Source: Bowmanella pacifica
GTDB taxonomy: Bacteria; Pseudomonadota; Gammaproteobacteria; Enterobacterales; Alteromonadaceae
Direction: 5' to 3'
DNA: 64,000 nt
NCBI RefSeq assembly: GCF_014645355.1
Contig: NZ_BMLS01000001.1
Span: 930,001-994,000 of the forward strand
Both the position numbers and the translations under genes were made by a program. Below, in pieces: positions 27,607 to 35,325 of this stretch (positions are counted from its first letter, which is position 1; every line of letters starts with the position of its first letter). A model generated the notes under the pieces. It searched no databases, had not been told where the DNA came from, and saw nothing but the letters and a program-made list of their open reading frames with translations.

Positions 27607-29067
27607 ATGACATTGAGTATTTTGCATCACTACATCGACGGGAAATTTGTCGACAGCACCAAGCGTTTCGACAATATCAATCCGGTTAACGGCGTACCAA
27701 TCTGCCAGGTCGCAGAAGCCGATAAAAAACAAGTTAATCAGGCGGTTATGGCCGCTAAAGAAGCGTTGCGCGGCCCCTGGGGCAGCATGTCGGTGCAACA
27801 GCGCGCTGCTTTGTTACATAAAGTCGCCGATGGGATTGAGGCCAGGTTTGATGAGTTTGTCGCTGCTGAGATGCGCGATACCGGAAAATCCCTGCAGCAG
27901 GCTTCCAGCATTGATATTCCCCGTGGTGCCGCCAATTTCCGGGTATTTGCCGATATGGTAAAAACCGCTGGCAGTGAGTGTTTTCATACTGACACGCCAG
28001 ATGGCAAAGGCGCACTGAACTACAGTTTGCCCAAACCCCTTGGCGTTGTTGCTGTCATCGCTCCCTGGAATCTGCCGTTATTGCTGCTAACCTGGAAGCT
28101 GGCACCTGCACTAGCGGCGGGCAATTGTATCGTCGCCAAACCCTCGGAAGAGACACCGTCCAGCGCCACCTTACTGGCCGAGGTGATGCATGAAGCGGGG
28201 ATTCCGCCAGGGGTGTTCAACCTTATTCATGGCTTTGGCCCAAATTCAGCCGGCGAATATCTCACCAGCCATGCACATATTGATGCCATCACCTTTACCG
28301 GCGAGTCCCGCACCGGCAGTGCCATTATGCGCGCCGCCGCAGAGCACGTAAAACCCCTGTCCTTTGAACTTGGCGGTAAGAACGCCGCAATTATCTTTGA
28401 CGATGCTGACTTTGATGCGGCCGTCGAAGGTACTGCGCGGTCCGTCTTCACTAACGGTGGTCAGGTGTGCCTCTGTACCGAGCGGGTGTATGTGCATAGT
28501 TCCCTCTTTGACCGCTTTGTGGCGGCGTTAAAACAAAAGGCCGAGGCCATGAAAATTGGCTGGCCCACGGACGCAGACACCGACATGGGGCCACTGATCT
28601 CCTTTGAGCATCGCAACAAGGTGCTGTCTTACTACAAACTGGCCGCCGAAGAAGGCGCCACTTTTGTCACCGGCGGCAGCGTGCCCGAATTTGGTGATGA
28701 ACGCGACCAAGGCGCTTGGGTGCAACCCACCTTAATTACCGGCCTGAGCGAAGACGCCCGCTGCGTTAAAGAAGAAATCTTTGGCCCTATCGCCCATATC
28801 AGCTCGTTTGACAGTGAAGAACAAGCTGTGGCGCTGGCCAACAATAGTAAGTACGGCCTAGCTGCCGCTATCTGGACTCGGGATATCAGCCGTGGTCATC
28901 GGGTGGCCAGGCAAATGGAAGCCGGCATGGTTTGGGTAAATACCTGGTATCTGCGCGACCTGCGAACGCCTTTTGGCGGGGTGAAAATGTCTGGTATCGG
29001 CCGTGAGGGTGGCCAGCATTCCCTGAATTTTTATGCTGAACCCAGCAATATTTGCATCAAGCTGTAA
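27607..29067 (+). CDS. amnC: 2-aminomuconate 6-semialdehyde dehydrogenase
   Basis: A 486-residue NAD-dependent aldehyde dehydrogenase that oxidises 2-aminomuconate 6-semialdehyde to 2-aminomuconate. Active-site residues are seen: nucleophile Cys288 in GGQVCLCTERV, general base Glu254 in SFELGGK and the oxyanion Asn155 in APWNLPLLLL. It belongs to the branch containing 2-hydroxymuconic and 2-aminomuconic semialdehyde dehydrogenases; the latter is chosen because the same operon makes 3-hydroxyanthranilate dioxygenase and ACMS decarboxylase. It is the first gene of the operon and starts at ATG 27607. The next gene begins 9 bp after its stop. Confidence 0.88.
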   Translation: MTLSILHHYIDGKFVDSTKRFDNINPVNGVPICQVAEADKKQVNQAVMAAKEALRGPWGSMSVQQRAALLHKVADGIEARFDEFVAAEMRDTGKSLQQASSIDIPRGAANFRVFADMVKTAGSECFHTDTPDGKGALNYSLPKPLGVVAVIAPWNLPLLLLTWKLAPALAAGNCIVAKPSEETPSSATLLAEVMHEAGIPPGVFNLIHGFGPNSAGEYLTSHAHIDAITFTGESRTGSAIMRAAAEHVKPLSFELGGKNAAIIFDDADFDAAVEGTARSVFTNGGQVCLCTERVYVHSSLFDRFVAALKQKAEAMKIGWPTDADTDMGPLISFEHRNKVLSYYKLAAEEGATFVTGGSVPEFGDERDQGAWVQPTLITGLSEDARCVKEEIFGPIAHISSFDSEEQAVALANNSKYGLAAAIWTRDISRGHRVARQMEAGMVWVNTWYLRDLRTPFGGVKMSGIGREGGQHSLNFYAEPSNICIKL

Positions 29068-29076
29068 GAGGAAACT

Positions 29077-29874
29077 ATGCAATCACAAGCCACTGACGCT
29101 GAACTTCGCGCCGCTATGCAATTGCGCCAAGCCCAGGAGTGCGGCCAACCCTGCGCTCCCGTGCGCACGCTGTTGGCAGACAACGATCTTGATAGTGCCT
29201 ATCGGGTGCAACAGCTCAACACAGAATATTGGCAACAGCAGGGCCGCCGGTTAGTCGGTCGAAAAATCGGCCTGACATCCAAAGAGGTACAAACCCAGTT
29301 GGGTGTTAACCAACCCGATTTTGGCGCCCTGTTTGCCGACATGGCCATTGCCGAAGGCGACGAGATTCCGTTTTCCGCGGTACTGCAACCTAAAATTGAA
29401 GCCGAAGTGGCTCTGGTGCTGGAGCAGGATCTGGACATGCAGCAGCCTACCCTCGCAGATATTTTGCGCGCCACCGCCTTTGCACTCCCAGCCCTTGAGA
29501 TAGTTGGCAGCCGGGTGGAAAACTGGGATATCCGCATTGTAGATACTGTGGCAGACAACGCCTCCAGTGGCCTGTATGTACTGGGTGGCAAACCAACCCC
29601 CCTTAGCCAAATAGATCTCAAACTATGCGGTATGAGCTTAAGTTGTCGCGGAGAACCGGTTTCCACCGGTGCTGGGGTAGCTTGCCTGGGTCACCCTTTG
29701 AGTGCGGCGCTGTGGCTGGCCAAAACCATGGCACAGTTAGGGCAACCTTTGCGTGCCGGCGACACCATTCTGACTGGTGCCCTTGGCCCTATGGTAACAG
29801 TCCAGCCGGGTGATGTGTTTGATTGTGAAATCAGTGGACTTGGCTCAGTGCGTGCCAGTTTCAGTGCGAAATAA
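29077..29874 (+). CDS. amnF: 2-oxopent-4-enoate hydratase
   Basis: A 265-residue hydratase of the FAH-like MhpD/DmpE family that adds water to 2-hydroxypenta-2,4-dienoate to give 4-hydroxy-2-oxovalerate. Visible features are RRLVGRKIGLTSKEVQTQLG, the metal-binding PKIEAEVALVLEQD and the C-terminal GDTILTGALGPMVTV. A good AGAGG ribosome site precedes ATG 29077. It is followed by the homologous decarboxylase, with which it forms a complex in other organisms. Confidence 0.88.
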   Translation: MQSQATDAELRAAMQLRQAQECGQPCAPVRTLLADNDLDSAYRVQQLNTEYWQQQGRRLVGRKIGLTSKEVQTQLGVNQPDFGALFADMAIAEGDEIPFSAVLQPKIEAEVALVLEQDLDMQQPTLADILRATAFALPALEIVGSRVENWDIRIVDTVADNASSGLYVLGGKPTPLSQIDLKLCGMSLSCRGEPVSTGAGVACLGHPLSAALWLAKTMAQLGQPLRAGDTILTGALGPMVTVQPGDVFDCEISGLGSVRASFSAK

Positions 29875-29883
29875 GGAAGGCCC

Positions 29884-30666
29884 ATGGACAGTAAACGACA
29901 TCAGACCCTGCAAATGGCAGATATTCTGGATAAGGCCATGCTAAATAGCCAGGCAACACCCCAACTCAGCTTGGATTACCCCGAGATCGGCCTTAAGCAA
30001 GCCTATCAAGTTCAGGCAGCTGGTATAGAAAAGCGCATGAATCGCAGTGAAAAGCTGCTGGGCATTAAAATGGGCTTTACCAGCCGGGCCAAGATGCTGC
30101 AGATGGGCGTAGATGATCTTATATGGGGCCGCTTAACCAGCACCATGCAACTGGTGGAAGGTGACAGGGTAAGTATGCAGCGTTTTATTCACCCCAGGAT
30201 AGAACCGGAAATAGCCTTCCGTCTGAATAAAACCCTGAAAGGCAAGGTCAGCCTGTTGGAAGCCATGGACGCGGTGGAAGCCATCGCACCGGCGCTGGAA
30301 ATTATTGACTCACGTTACGCCAATTTTAAATTTTCGCTGGCCGATGTGGTGGCGGATAACTCCTCGTCGTCGGGCTTTGTTTTGGGACAGTGGTGCTCCC
30401 CCAAACAGGACATCAGCAATCAGGCCATGGTGATGGAAATCAACGGTAAGCCGGTACAGATAGGTTCATCCTCGGCCATTCTTGGCAATCCCTGGCGCTC
30501 ATTGGTGGAAGCAGCGCGCCTGGCAGCAGAGTCCGATATTTGTCTGGAAGCCGGTTGGATAGTGCTGGCCGGCGCGGCCACAGCAGCACATCCGCTTTGT
30601 ACTGGCGACCATGTTTGCTTGCATACCAGCAGTATGGGTCAGGTCCATCTGCATGCCGGAGAATAA
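29884..30666 (+). CDS. amnE: 4-oxalocrotonate decarboxylase
   Basis: A 260-residue decarboxylase of the DmpH/AmnE type, paralogous to the hydratase before it. It converts 4-oxalocrotonate to 2-hydroxypenta-2,4-dienoate. Signatures are [20 protein letters not shown], the metal ligands in [12 protein letters not shown] and the region [21 protein letters not shown] lies before ATG 29884. The decarboxylase and hydratase of this pathway usually associate, which prevents loss of the unstable dienol. The next start follows its stop by one base. Confidence 0.88.
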   Translation: MDSKRHQTLQMADILDKAMLNSQATPQLSLDYPEIGLKQAYQVQAAGIEKRMNRSEKLLGIKMGFTSRAKMLQMGVDDLIWGRLTSTMQLVEGDRVSMQRFIHPRIEPEIAFRLNKTLKGKVSLLEAMDAVEAIAPALEIIDSRYANFKFSLADVVADNSSSSGFVLGQWCSPKQDISNQAMVMEINGKPVQIGSSSAILGNPWRSLVEAARLAAESDICLEAGWIVLAGAATAAHPLCTGDHVCLHTSSMGQVHLHAGE

Positions 30667-30667
30667 T

Positions 30668-31105
30668 ATGACTAACCGTTCAACCCTGGTCAGTGGTAAA
30701 GCCACACCAAGAGGCAAGTTTCCCCACATTAAGCGCGCCGGTGATTTTTTATTTGTCTCGGGCACCAGCTCGCGCCTGCCGGATAACAGCATAGTGGGCG
30801 CAGAAGTGGACGCTATGGGCACCACCAATCTGGATATCCGCGCCCAGACCCGTGCGGTGATTGACAACATCAGCGACATTCTGGCCGCCGAAGGGGCAAC
30901 CCTGGCTGACTTAGTAGAAATCAGTACCTTTCTGGTCAATATGAATGATTTTGGTTCTTACAATCAGGTATATAGCGAGTACTTCGATGCCAACGGACCA
31001 ACCCGTACCACAGTAGCCGTACATCAGTTGCCACATCCGCACCTGCTGATTGAAATCAAGGCGGTGGCCTATAAGCCGCAGCCCCGTGCGGTCAAGGAGA
31101 GCTAA
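30668..31105 (+). CDS. amnD: 2-aminomuconate deaminase (Rid family)
   Basis: A 145-residue Rid/YER057c/UK114-family protein. In aminophenol and 3-hydroxyanthranilate pathways this family supplies 2-aminomuconate deaminase, releasing ammonia to give 4-oxalocrotonate. [20 protein letters not shown] carries the arginine used for imine/enamine hydrolysis in the family, and KAVAYKPQ is the C-terminal strand. ATG 30668 with GGAG 6 nt upstream is chosen over an in-frame extension to 30611 that overlaps the decarboxylase. Placement between decarboxylase and dioxygenase genes supports the specific role over a general RidA housekeeping function. Confidence 0.86.
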   Translation: MTNRSTLVSGKATPRGKFPHIKRAGDFLFVSGTSSRLPDNSIVGAEVDAMGTTNLDIRAQTRAVIDNISDILAAEGATLADLVEISTFLVNMNDFGSYNQVYSEYFDANGPTRTTVAVHQLPHPHLLIEIKAVAYKPQPRAVKES

Positions 31106-31106
31106 C

Positions 31107-31622
31107 ATGACACAACTCAAAGCCTTTAACTTCCAGAAATGGCTGGATGACCATAAAGATAAGCTGCAACCGCCGGTCAACAACGCGTTGATTTGGGAAG
31201 ATGCAGACTTGATGTGTACGGTAGTGGGTGGCCCCAATCAGCGCTTTGACTACCATGTGGACCCGGTGGAAGAGTTCTTCTACCAAATGAAAGGGAATGC
31301 ATACCTCAACATCATGGGGGAAAACGGCCCATACAAACTGGAGCTCAAGGAGGGTGACGTATTTTTGTTACCACCCTATGTGCCCCATTCTCCACAACGC
31401 CCGGAGCCTGGTAGCCTGTGTCTGGTTATTGAGCCCAAACGCCCAGAGGGCAAGCATGACGCATTTCGTTGGTACTGCCTGAGCTGCAACCACCTGCTGC
31501 ATGAAGTGCAGGTGGAACTGAAATCCATAGTCAAAGACCTGCCCCCGCTGTTTAAAGCCTTTCAGGAAAATGAGCAATTACGCACCTGCAGTGCCTGTGG
31601 CGAATTGCACCCCGGCAAATAG
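31107..31622 (+). CDS. nbaC: 3-hydroxyanthranilate 3,4-dioxygenase
   Basis: A 171-residue cupin dioxygenase that opens the ring of 3-hydroxyanthranilate to 2-amino-3-carboxymuconate semialdehyde. The catalytic iron ligands His50, Glu56 and His94 and substrate arginines Arg46 and Arg98 are all present, in positions one less than in the Cupriavidus metallidurans enzyme. The second, rubredoxin-like iron site of bacterial enzymes is also intact: Cys124/Cys127 (CLSC) and Cys161/Cys164 (CSAC). AAGGAGA precedes ATG 31107. Its stop touches the ribosome site of the next gene. Confidence 0.95.
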   Translation: MTQLKAFNFQKWLDDHKDKLQPPVNNALIWEDADLMCTVVGGPNQRFDYHVDPVEEFFYQMKGNAYLNIMGENGPYKLELKEGDVFLLPPYVPHSPQRPEPGSLCLVIEPKRPEGKHDAFRWYCLSCNHLLHEVQVELKSIVKDLPPLFKAFQENEQLRTCSACGELHPGK

Positions 31623-31631
31623 GAGTTGGCC

Positions 31632-32630
31632 ATGAAGTTAATCGACATGCATGCGCATTTTTTTCCAGCTAGTTTGCCGGACTTCGCTGCGCGTTTTAAC
31701 AGCCAGGGCTGGCCACAAGTGGTGCATAAGAATGCCGAACACGCCGATATTCTGATTGACGGCAAACTATTCCGGCCTATTACCCATGCCTGCTGGGACA
31801 GCCAAAAACGCCTGGCAGATATGGATAAGCTTGGTATCGACATCCAGATTATGTGCGCCACACCGGTACTTTTTGCCTACCACCGCCCCGTGGAACAGGC
31901 GTTAGCACTCGCTGCCTGGCTGAATGACCAGGCACTGGAACTTTGCACTCCGGATAGCCAACGCCTCAAAGCCCTGTGTCAGGTCCCCATGCAGGATATC
32001 GACGCGGCCTGCGCTGAGGTTTCCCGCTGTATGGCCAATGGCCATGTGGGGGTGCAAATTGGCAACCATGTGGGTCTGAAGAATCTGGATGACGAAGGTA
32101 TTGTGACCTTCTTGCACCACTGCGCCGATATTGGCGCACCTGTGCTTATCCATCCCTGGGATATGATGGCCCCCGAGCGCATGCCCAAGTATATGTTGCC
32201 TTGGTTGGTCGCCATGCCAGCCGAAACACAACTGTCGATTTTATCCCTGATCTTATCTGGCGCCTTTGAGCGTTTGCCTCGCAGCCTGAAAGTCTGTTTT
32301 GCCCATGGTGGTGGCAGCTTTCCTTATTTGATTGGCCGCGTGGATAACGCCTGGAAACACAGAGATATAGTGCGCGAAGACTGCCCTAACCTCCCCTCCA
32401 GCTATATGGACAGGTTCTATGTGGACTCTGCGGTATTTCACCCCGATGCCCTCGCGCTGTTGGTCAAAACCATGGGCGAAGAGCGGGTGATGCTGGGCTC
32501 CGACTATCCCTTCCCACTGGGTGAGCAGGTTATTGGTGAACTGGTAAAAAGCCACGATGGACTGGGCGCACAGACCAAGCAACGCATCTTGGCAGACAAT
32601 GCCGCTGAATTTTTTAACCTTAATCAATAA
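31632..32630 (+). CDS. nbaD: 2-amino-3-carboxymuconate 6-semialdehyde decarboxylase
   Basis: A 332-residue amidohydrolase-fold zinc enzyme (ACMSD) that decarboxylates the ring-fission product to 2-aminomuconate semialdehyde and so keeps it from closing to quinolinate. Zinc ligands are visible: His7 and His9 (DMHAHFFP), His174 (LIHPWD) and Asp291 (LGSDYPFP); His225 in FAHGGGSFPYLIGR is the catalytic histidine. AGGAG lies 6 nt before ATG 31632. It is followed closely by the exported LVIVD protein. Confidence 0.95.
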   Translation: MKLIDMHAHFFPASLPDFAARFNSQGWPQVVHKNAEHADILIDGKLFRPITHACWDSQKRLADMDKLGIDIQIMCATPVLFAYHRPVEQALALAAWLNDQALELCTPDSQRLKALCQVPMQDIDAACAEVSRCMANGHVGVQIGNHVGLKNLDDEGIVTFLHHCADIGAPVLIHPWDMMAPERMPKYMLPWLVAMPAETQLSILSLILSGAFERLPRSLKVCFAHGGGSFPYLIGRVDNAWKHRDIVREDCPNLPSSYMDRFYVDSAVFHPDALALLVKTMGEERVMLGSDYPFPLGEQVIGELVKSHDGLGAQTKQRILADNAAEFFNLNQ

Positions 32631-32641
32631 CGGAGACCGAC

Positions 32642-34384
32642 ATGCAGAACGAAAAATGGCTCCCACTGAGTGTCATAGCCGCTGCGCTAGTTGTCAGCAC
32701 GGGTTTAATCGCCAGTCCTTGGGACATCAGTAAAGATACCCCGATTAACATCAAGGACCCTATGGTTAAGCGCCAGGCTGAATTGGGTGGTGACCGCACG
32801 CCGGCCAACCCAGTGCCAGGTAGTTATGGTATGCAGGCAGATGGCAGCTTTGTGCATCCCAAGGCGACCCCGGAGTCTCATGATGCCTTTCCTTTTGAAG
32901 GACAACTGGATTACTGGGATCCCAACAGCTACATCAAGAATATGAAGGTGGAAGCTTACTACCCTATTACGGTAGAGCCTTTTCATACCTGGCAGAATAT
33001 TGTTGATTTCAATGGTCGCCGCTATCTCTACCAATATGTGCGCCGTGATCTGAAGATATTTGATATTACGGACCCCAAGAAAGTTGAACTGCTTCTGACC
33101 CGCGGCCACACCTGGGGTGCTAACGGCCCTGATGCGGAAGCGCAAAATCCGTATGCAGAAAACGACATGATGGGCGCCGCCAGTATCCAGTGGAGCAAAA
33201 AGCTGGGTAAATATGTGATGGTGCAGTCTTTTGAGATTCGCCGTTTCGGTTTGCTACGTGATAAATACCGCCAACCAGAAAAAGTAGAAGCTATTCGCAA
33301 TGCCAATCATCTTAAAGGCTTTAAAGTTTACGAGATGAATGGCCCGCTCCCCAAAGACTGGAAACTGATTGCCGAGCGGACCACAGACATCTTGCATGCG
33401 GATGCCCCTGTTGGGCAGCAGCAAGGTTCAGGGGTAAGGGATATTCCCGCATATTTTGGCGACGATATCATGTATGTCTCCGCAGCCCCGGATAAGCGCT
33501 GGGGTCTGACCGAATACCCCAACGACCTTTACAGTGCAGGCTATCAGGCCTGGGATATGTCTGACCCGACTAATCCCAGATTCCTGGATATGCTCGGTTT
33601 GCCCGGGCAAATCGTCGGCAACCCGGAGCATGAGGCGGTATTTAAAACCGATCCACGCGCAGGTAACCGTACCTCCTGGATGGGCTCTCGTATGCCACTG
33701 TTTATTCCCAAGCCGGCTTCCCAGGGTGGTAAGTATGGTTATGGTGCCATGGGCGGGTTAGGTTTTGTAGTAGTGGATATCAGCGACCCGTCCAATATGC
33801 AGGTGATCAGTAATCTGAAGTTCCCGGCCAATATTGCCGGTACCGAAGGGGATTTTGTCGACGTGTCTCAGGTCGAAGAAACCGGTCTGGTGTATTTCAG
33901 CGGCTATCCACTCAACGAAGACTGTTACGAGCCTTATAAAGATATCCATATTATTGATGTGTCTGACCCGGCTAATCCCAAGGTCAAAGGTGTGATGCCA
34001 CGCCCTAAACCGCCAGCCGATGCAGCCTTTACGGATTTTTGTCAGCGTCGTGGCAGCTTTGGTCCAAAACGCACTGGTGCCTATCATCAACCAGGTAGTC
34101 ACAAAGCCGGTATTCTGCCGTTTAACTTCTACAATGCCGGCTTGCAGGTGTTTGACCTGAGCAACCCGGATAAACCGCAAATTGCGGCCTACTTTGTGCC
34201 CCCCTTTAAGGAAGATCAGGTCGCCAGCTATGCCATGGGCAATTTATCCCATTCGGTCTATGTAGAGTACGACCGCAACCTGTTCTGGTTGTTTACCAAC
34301 CACGGCTTCTATGCCCTGTCCAGCCCGCTTTTGGGTGAACCCAGCTTTGCCCCCCCCAAACAGGCCTGGCCGCCAAAATCGTGA
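32642..34384 (+). CDS. Exported LVIVD-repeat beta-propeller protein
   Basis: A 580-residue protein with a signal peptide (1-24, cleavage near LIASPWD) and repeated LVIVD-type blades: LKIFDITDPKKVELL, YQAWDMSDPTNPRFL, FVVVDISDPSNMQVI, IHIIDVSDPANPKVK and LQVFDLSNPDKPQIA. It should be periplasmic or surface-exposed. It is last in the 3-hydroxyanthranilate operon, 11 bp after the decarboxylase, with CGGAG before ATG 32642, and a strong terminator follows. An exported propeller is unexpected among cytoplasmic ring-fission enzymes; it may bind the growth substrate or a surface partner of uptake. No catalytic site is recognised. Two Cys in YPLNEDCYEP and FTDFCQRRG might pair. Confidence 0.82.
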   Translation: MQNEKWLPLSVIAAALVVSTGLIASPWDISKDTPINIKDPMVKRQAELGGDRTPANPVPGSYGMQADGSFVHPKATPESHDAFPFEGQLDYWDPNSYIKNMKVEAYYPITVEPFHTWQNIVDFNGRRYLYQYVRRDLKIFDITDPKKVELLLTRGHTWGANGPDAEAQNPYAENDMMGAASIQWSKKLGKYVMVQSFEIRRFGLLRDKYRQPEKVEAIRNANHLKGFKVYEMNGPLPKDWKLIAERTTDILHADAPVGQQQGSGVRDIPAYFGDDIMYVSAAPDKRWGLTEYPNDLYSAGYQAWDMSDPTNPRFLDMLGLPGQIVGNPEHEAVFKTDPRAGNRTSWMGSRMPLFIPKPASQGGKYGYGAMGGLGFVVVDISDPSNMQVISNLKFPANIAGTEGDFVDVSQVEETGLVYFSGYPLNEDCYEPYKDIHIIDVSDPANPKVKGVMPRPKPPADAAFTDFCQRRGSFGPKRTGAYHQPGSHKAGILPFNFYNAGLQVFDLSNPDKPQIAAYFVPPFKEDQVASYAMGNLSHSVYVEYDRNLFWLFTNHGFYALSSPLLGEPSFAPPKQAWPPKS

Positions 34385-34387
34385 GAC

Positions 34388-34413
34388 AAAAAGGAGCCTT
34401 ATGGCTCCTTTTT
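34388..34413 (+). terminator. Rho-independent terminator of the amn/nba operon
   Basis: AAAAAGGAGCC, loop TTAT, GGCTCCTTTTT: an 11-bp stem with a built-in T-tract, 4 bases after the LVIVD gene stop. It marks the end of the operon starting at 27607. Confidence 0.92.
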
Positions 34414-34580
34414 AATTGAGTGGCGTGTTTTTCAGCAAAAGTGGCGAATTGTGCCAAATTTTAGCAATGCTAATTTTCCCACCCCACAAAGAAAACTATA
34501 ACCATATGATTTATATAAGTTTTAACATGTGGCCTGGGGATTGCTTTTAAATATAAAAAAGCAACATCAACGGAATTATC

Positions 34581-35249
34581 ATGAAAAAACATACACTTGC
34601 TCTGCTTGTACCTCTGTTCAGCGTCACTTTGTTATCTGGCTGTATTATTCACGTGGGTGGTGATGCCGATGCACATGGCAATTCAAGCACTGTGTTTGGT
34701 GGCATTGATATTCAAAGCGACCGTCAGGTAGGCGATCTAAGTACAGTGAATGGCGGTATTGATATTGGTCATCGCAGCCATGCTGGCGACGTCAGCACAG
34801 TCAACGGCGGCATCGAACTGGGCGACAACGTATCAGTGGAAGAAGCCGAAACGGTCAATGGCAGTATTACTGCAGGCAAAAACTTACAGGTAAATGACGA
34901 CCTGGAAACAGTGAACGGCCGTATTGAGTTACAAAAAGGAGCCCGGGTGGGCGGCGATATCAGCACGGTCAATGGCGACATCCTACTGACAGATGCGGTT
35001 GTGAATGAAGATTTGCAAACCCTGAACGGTGATATCAAGTTACGTGGTAACACACAAATAAAGGGCGATGTGGTGTTTGAACACCGCAAGGATGATGGTT
35101 GGGACTGGAGCAAAGAGGATGAGCCAGCATTAGTAGTGGAAAAAGACGTGCGCATTGATGGACGCATTATTCTGGAAAAACCGGTACGCCTTAAACTGGA
35201 AGACCCAGCACTGCTTAACAAGGTGGAACGTCGTTACAGCGCGGAGTAA
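34581..35249 (+). CDS. Lipoprotein with TVNG beta-helix-like repeats
   Basis: A 222-residue lipoprotein: signal peptide ending in LLSGC (Cys21), then about six repeats of roughly 20 residues centred on (S/E)TVNGxI (for example GDLSTVNGGID, GDVSTVNGGIE, EEAETVNGSIT, DDLETVNGRIE, GDISTVNGDIL). The regular spacing suggests a right-handed beta-helix, like polymer-forming bactofilin-type proteins. The C-terminal part is charged (HRKDDGWDWSKEDE) and lacks repeats. ATG 34581 has CGGA upstream. Function unknown; it stands alone between two terminators and is convergent with a TonB receptor. Confidence 0.78.
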   Translation: MKKHTLALLVPLFSVTLLSGCIIHVGGDADAHGNSSTVFGGIDIQSDRQVGDLSTVNGGIDIGHRSHAGDVSTVNGGIELGDNVSVEEAETVNGSITAGKNLQVNDDLETVNGRIELQKGARVGGDISTVNGDILLTDAVVNEDLQTLNGDIKLRGNTQIKGDVVFEHRKDDGWDWSKEDEPALVVEKDVRIDGRIILEKPVRLKLEDPALLNKVERRYSAE

Positions 35250-35284
35250 AAGTCCTGACGCCTTTGTTAGACTGATTGATTAAA

Positions 35285-35305
35285 AAGGCGGGCTTAGCCC
35301 GCCTT
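35285..35305 (-). terminator. Terminator shared by TVNG lipoprotein and TonB receptor
   Basis: AAGGCGGGC, loop TTA, GCCCGCCTT. Read on the - strand the stem is followed by TTTTTAATC, so it is a good terminator for the TonB receptor gene; it may also stop the convergent lipoprotein gene. Confidence 0.88.
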
Positions 35306-35325
35306 GGTTACAAAGCAGACTTCAG

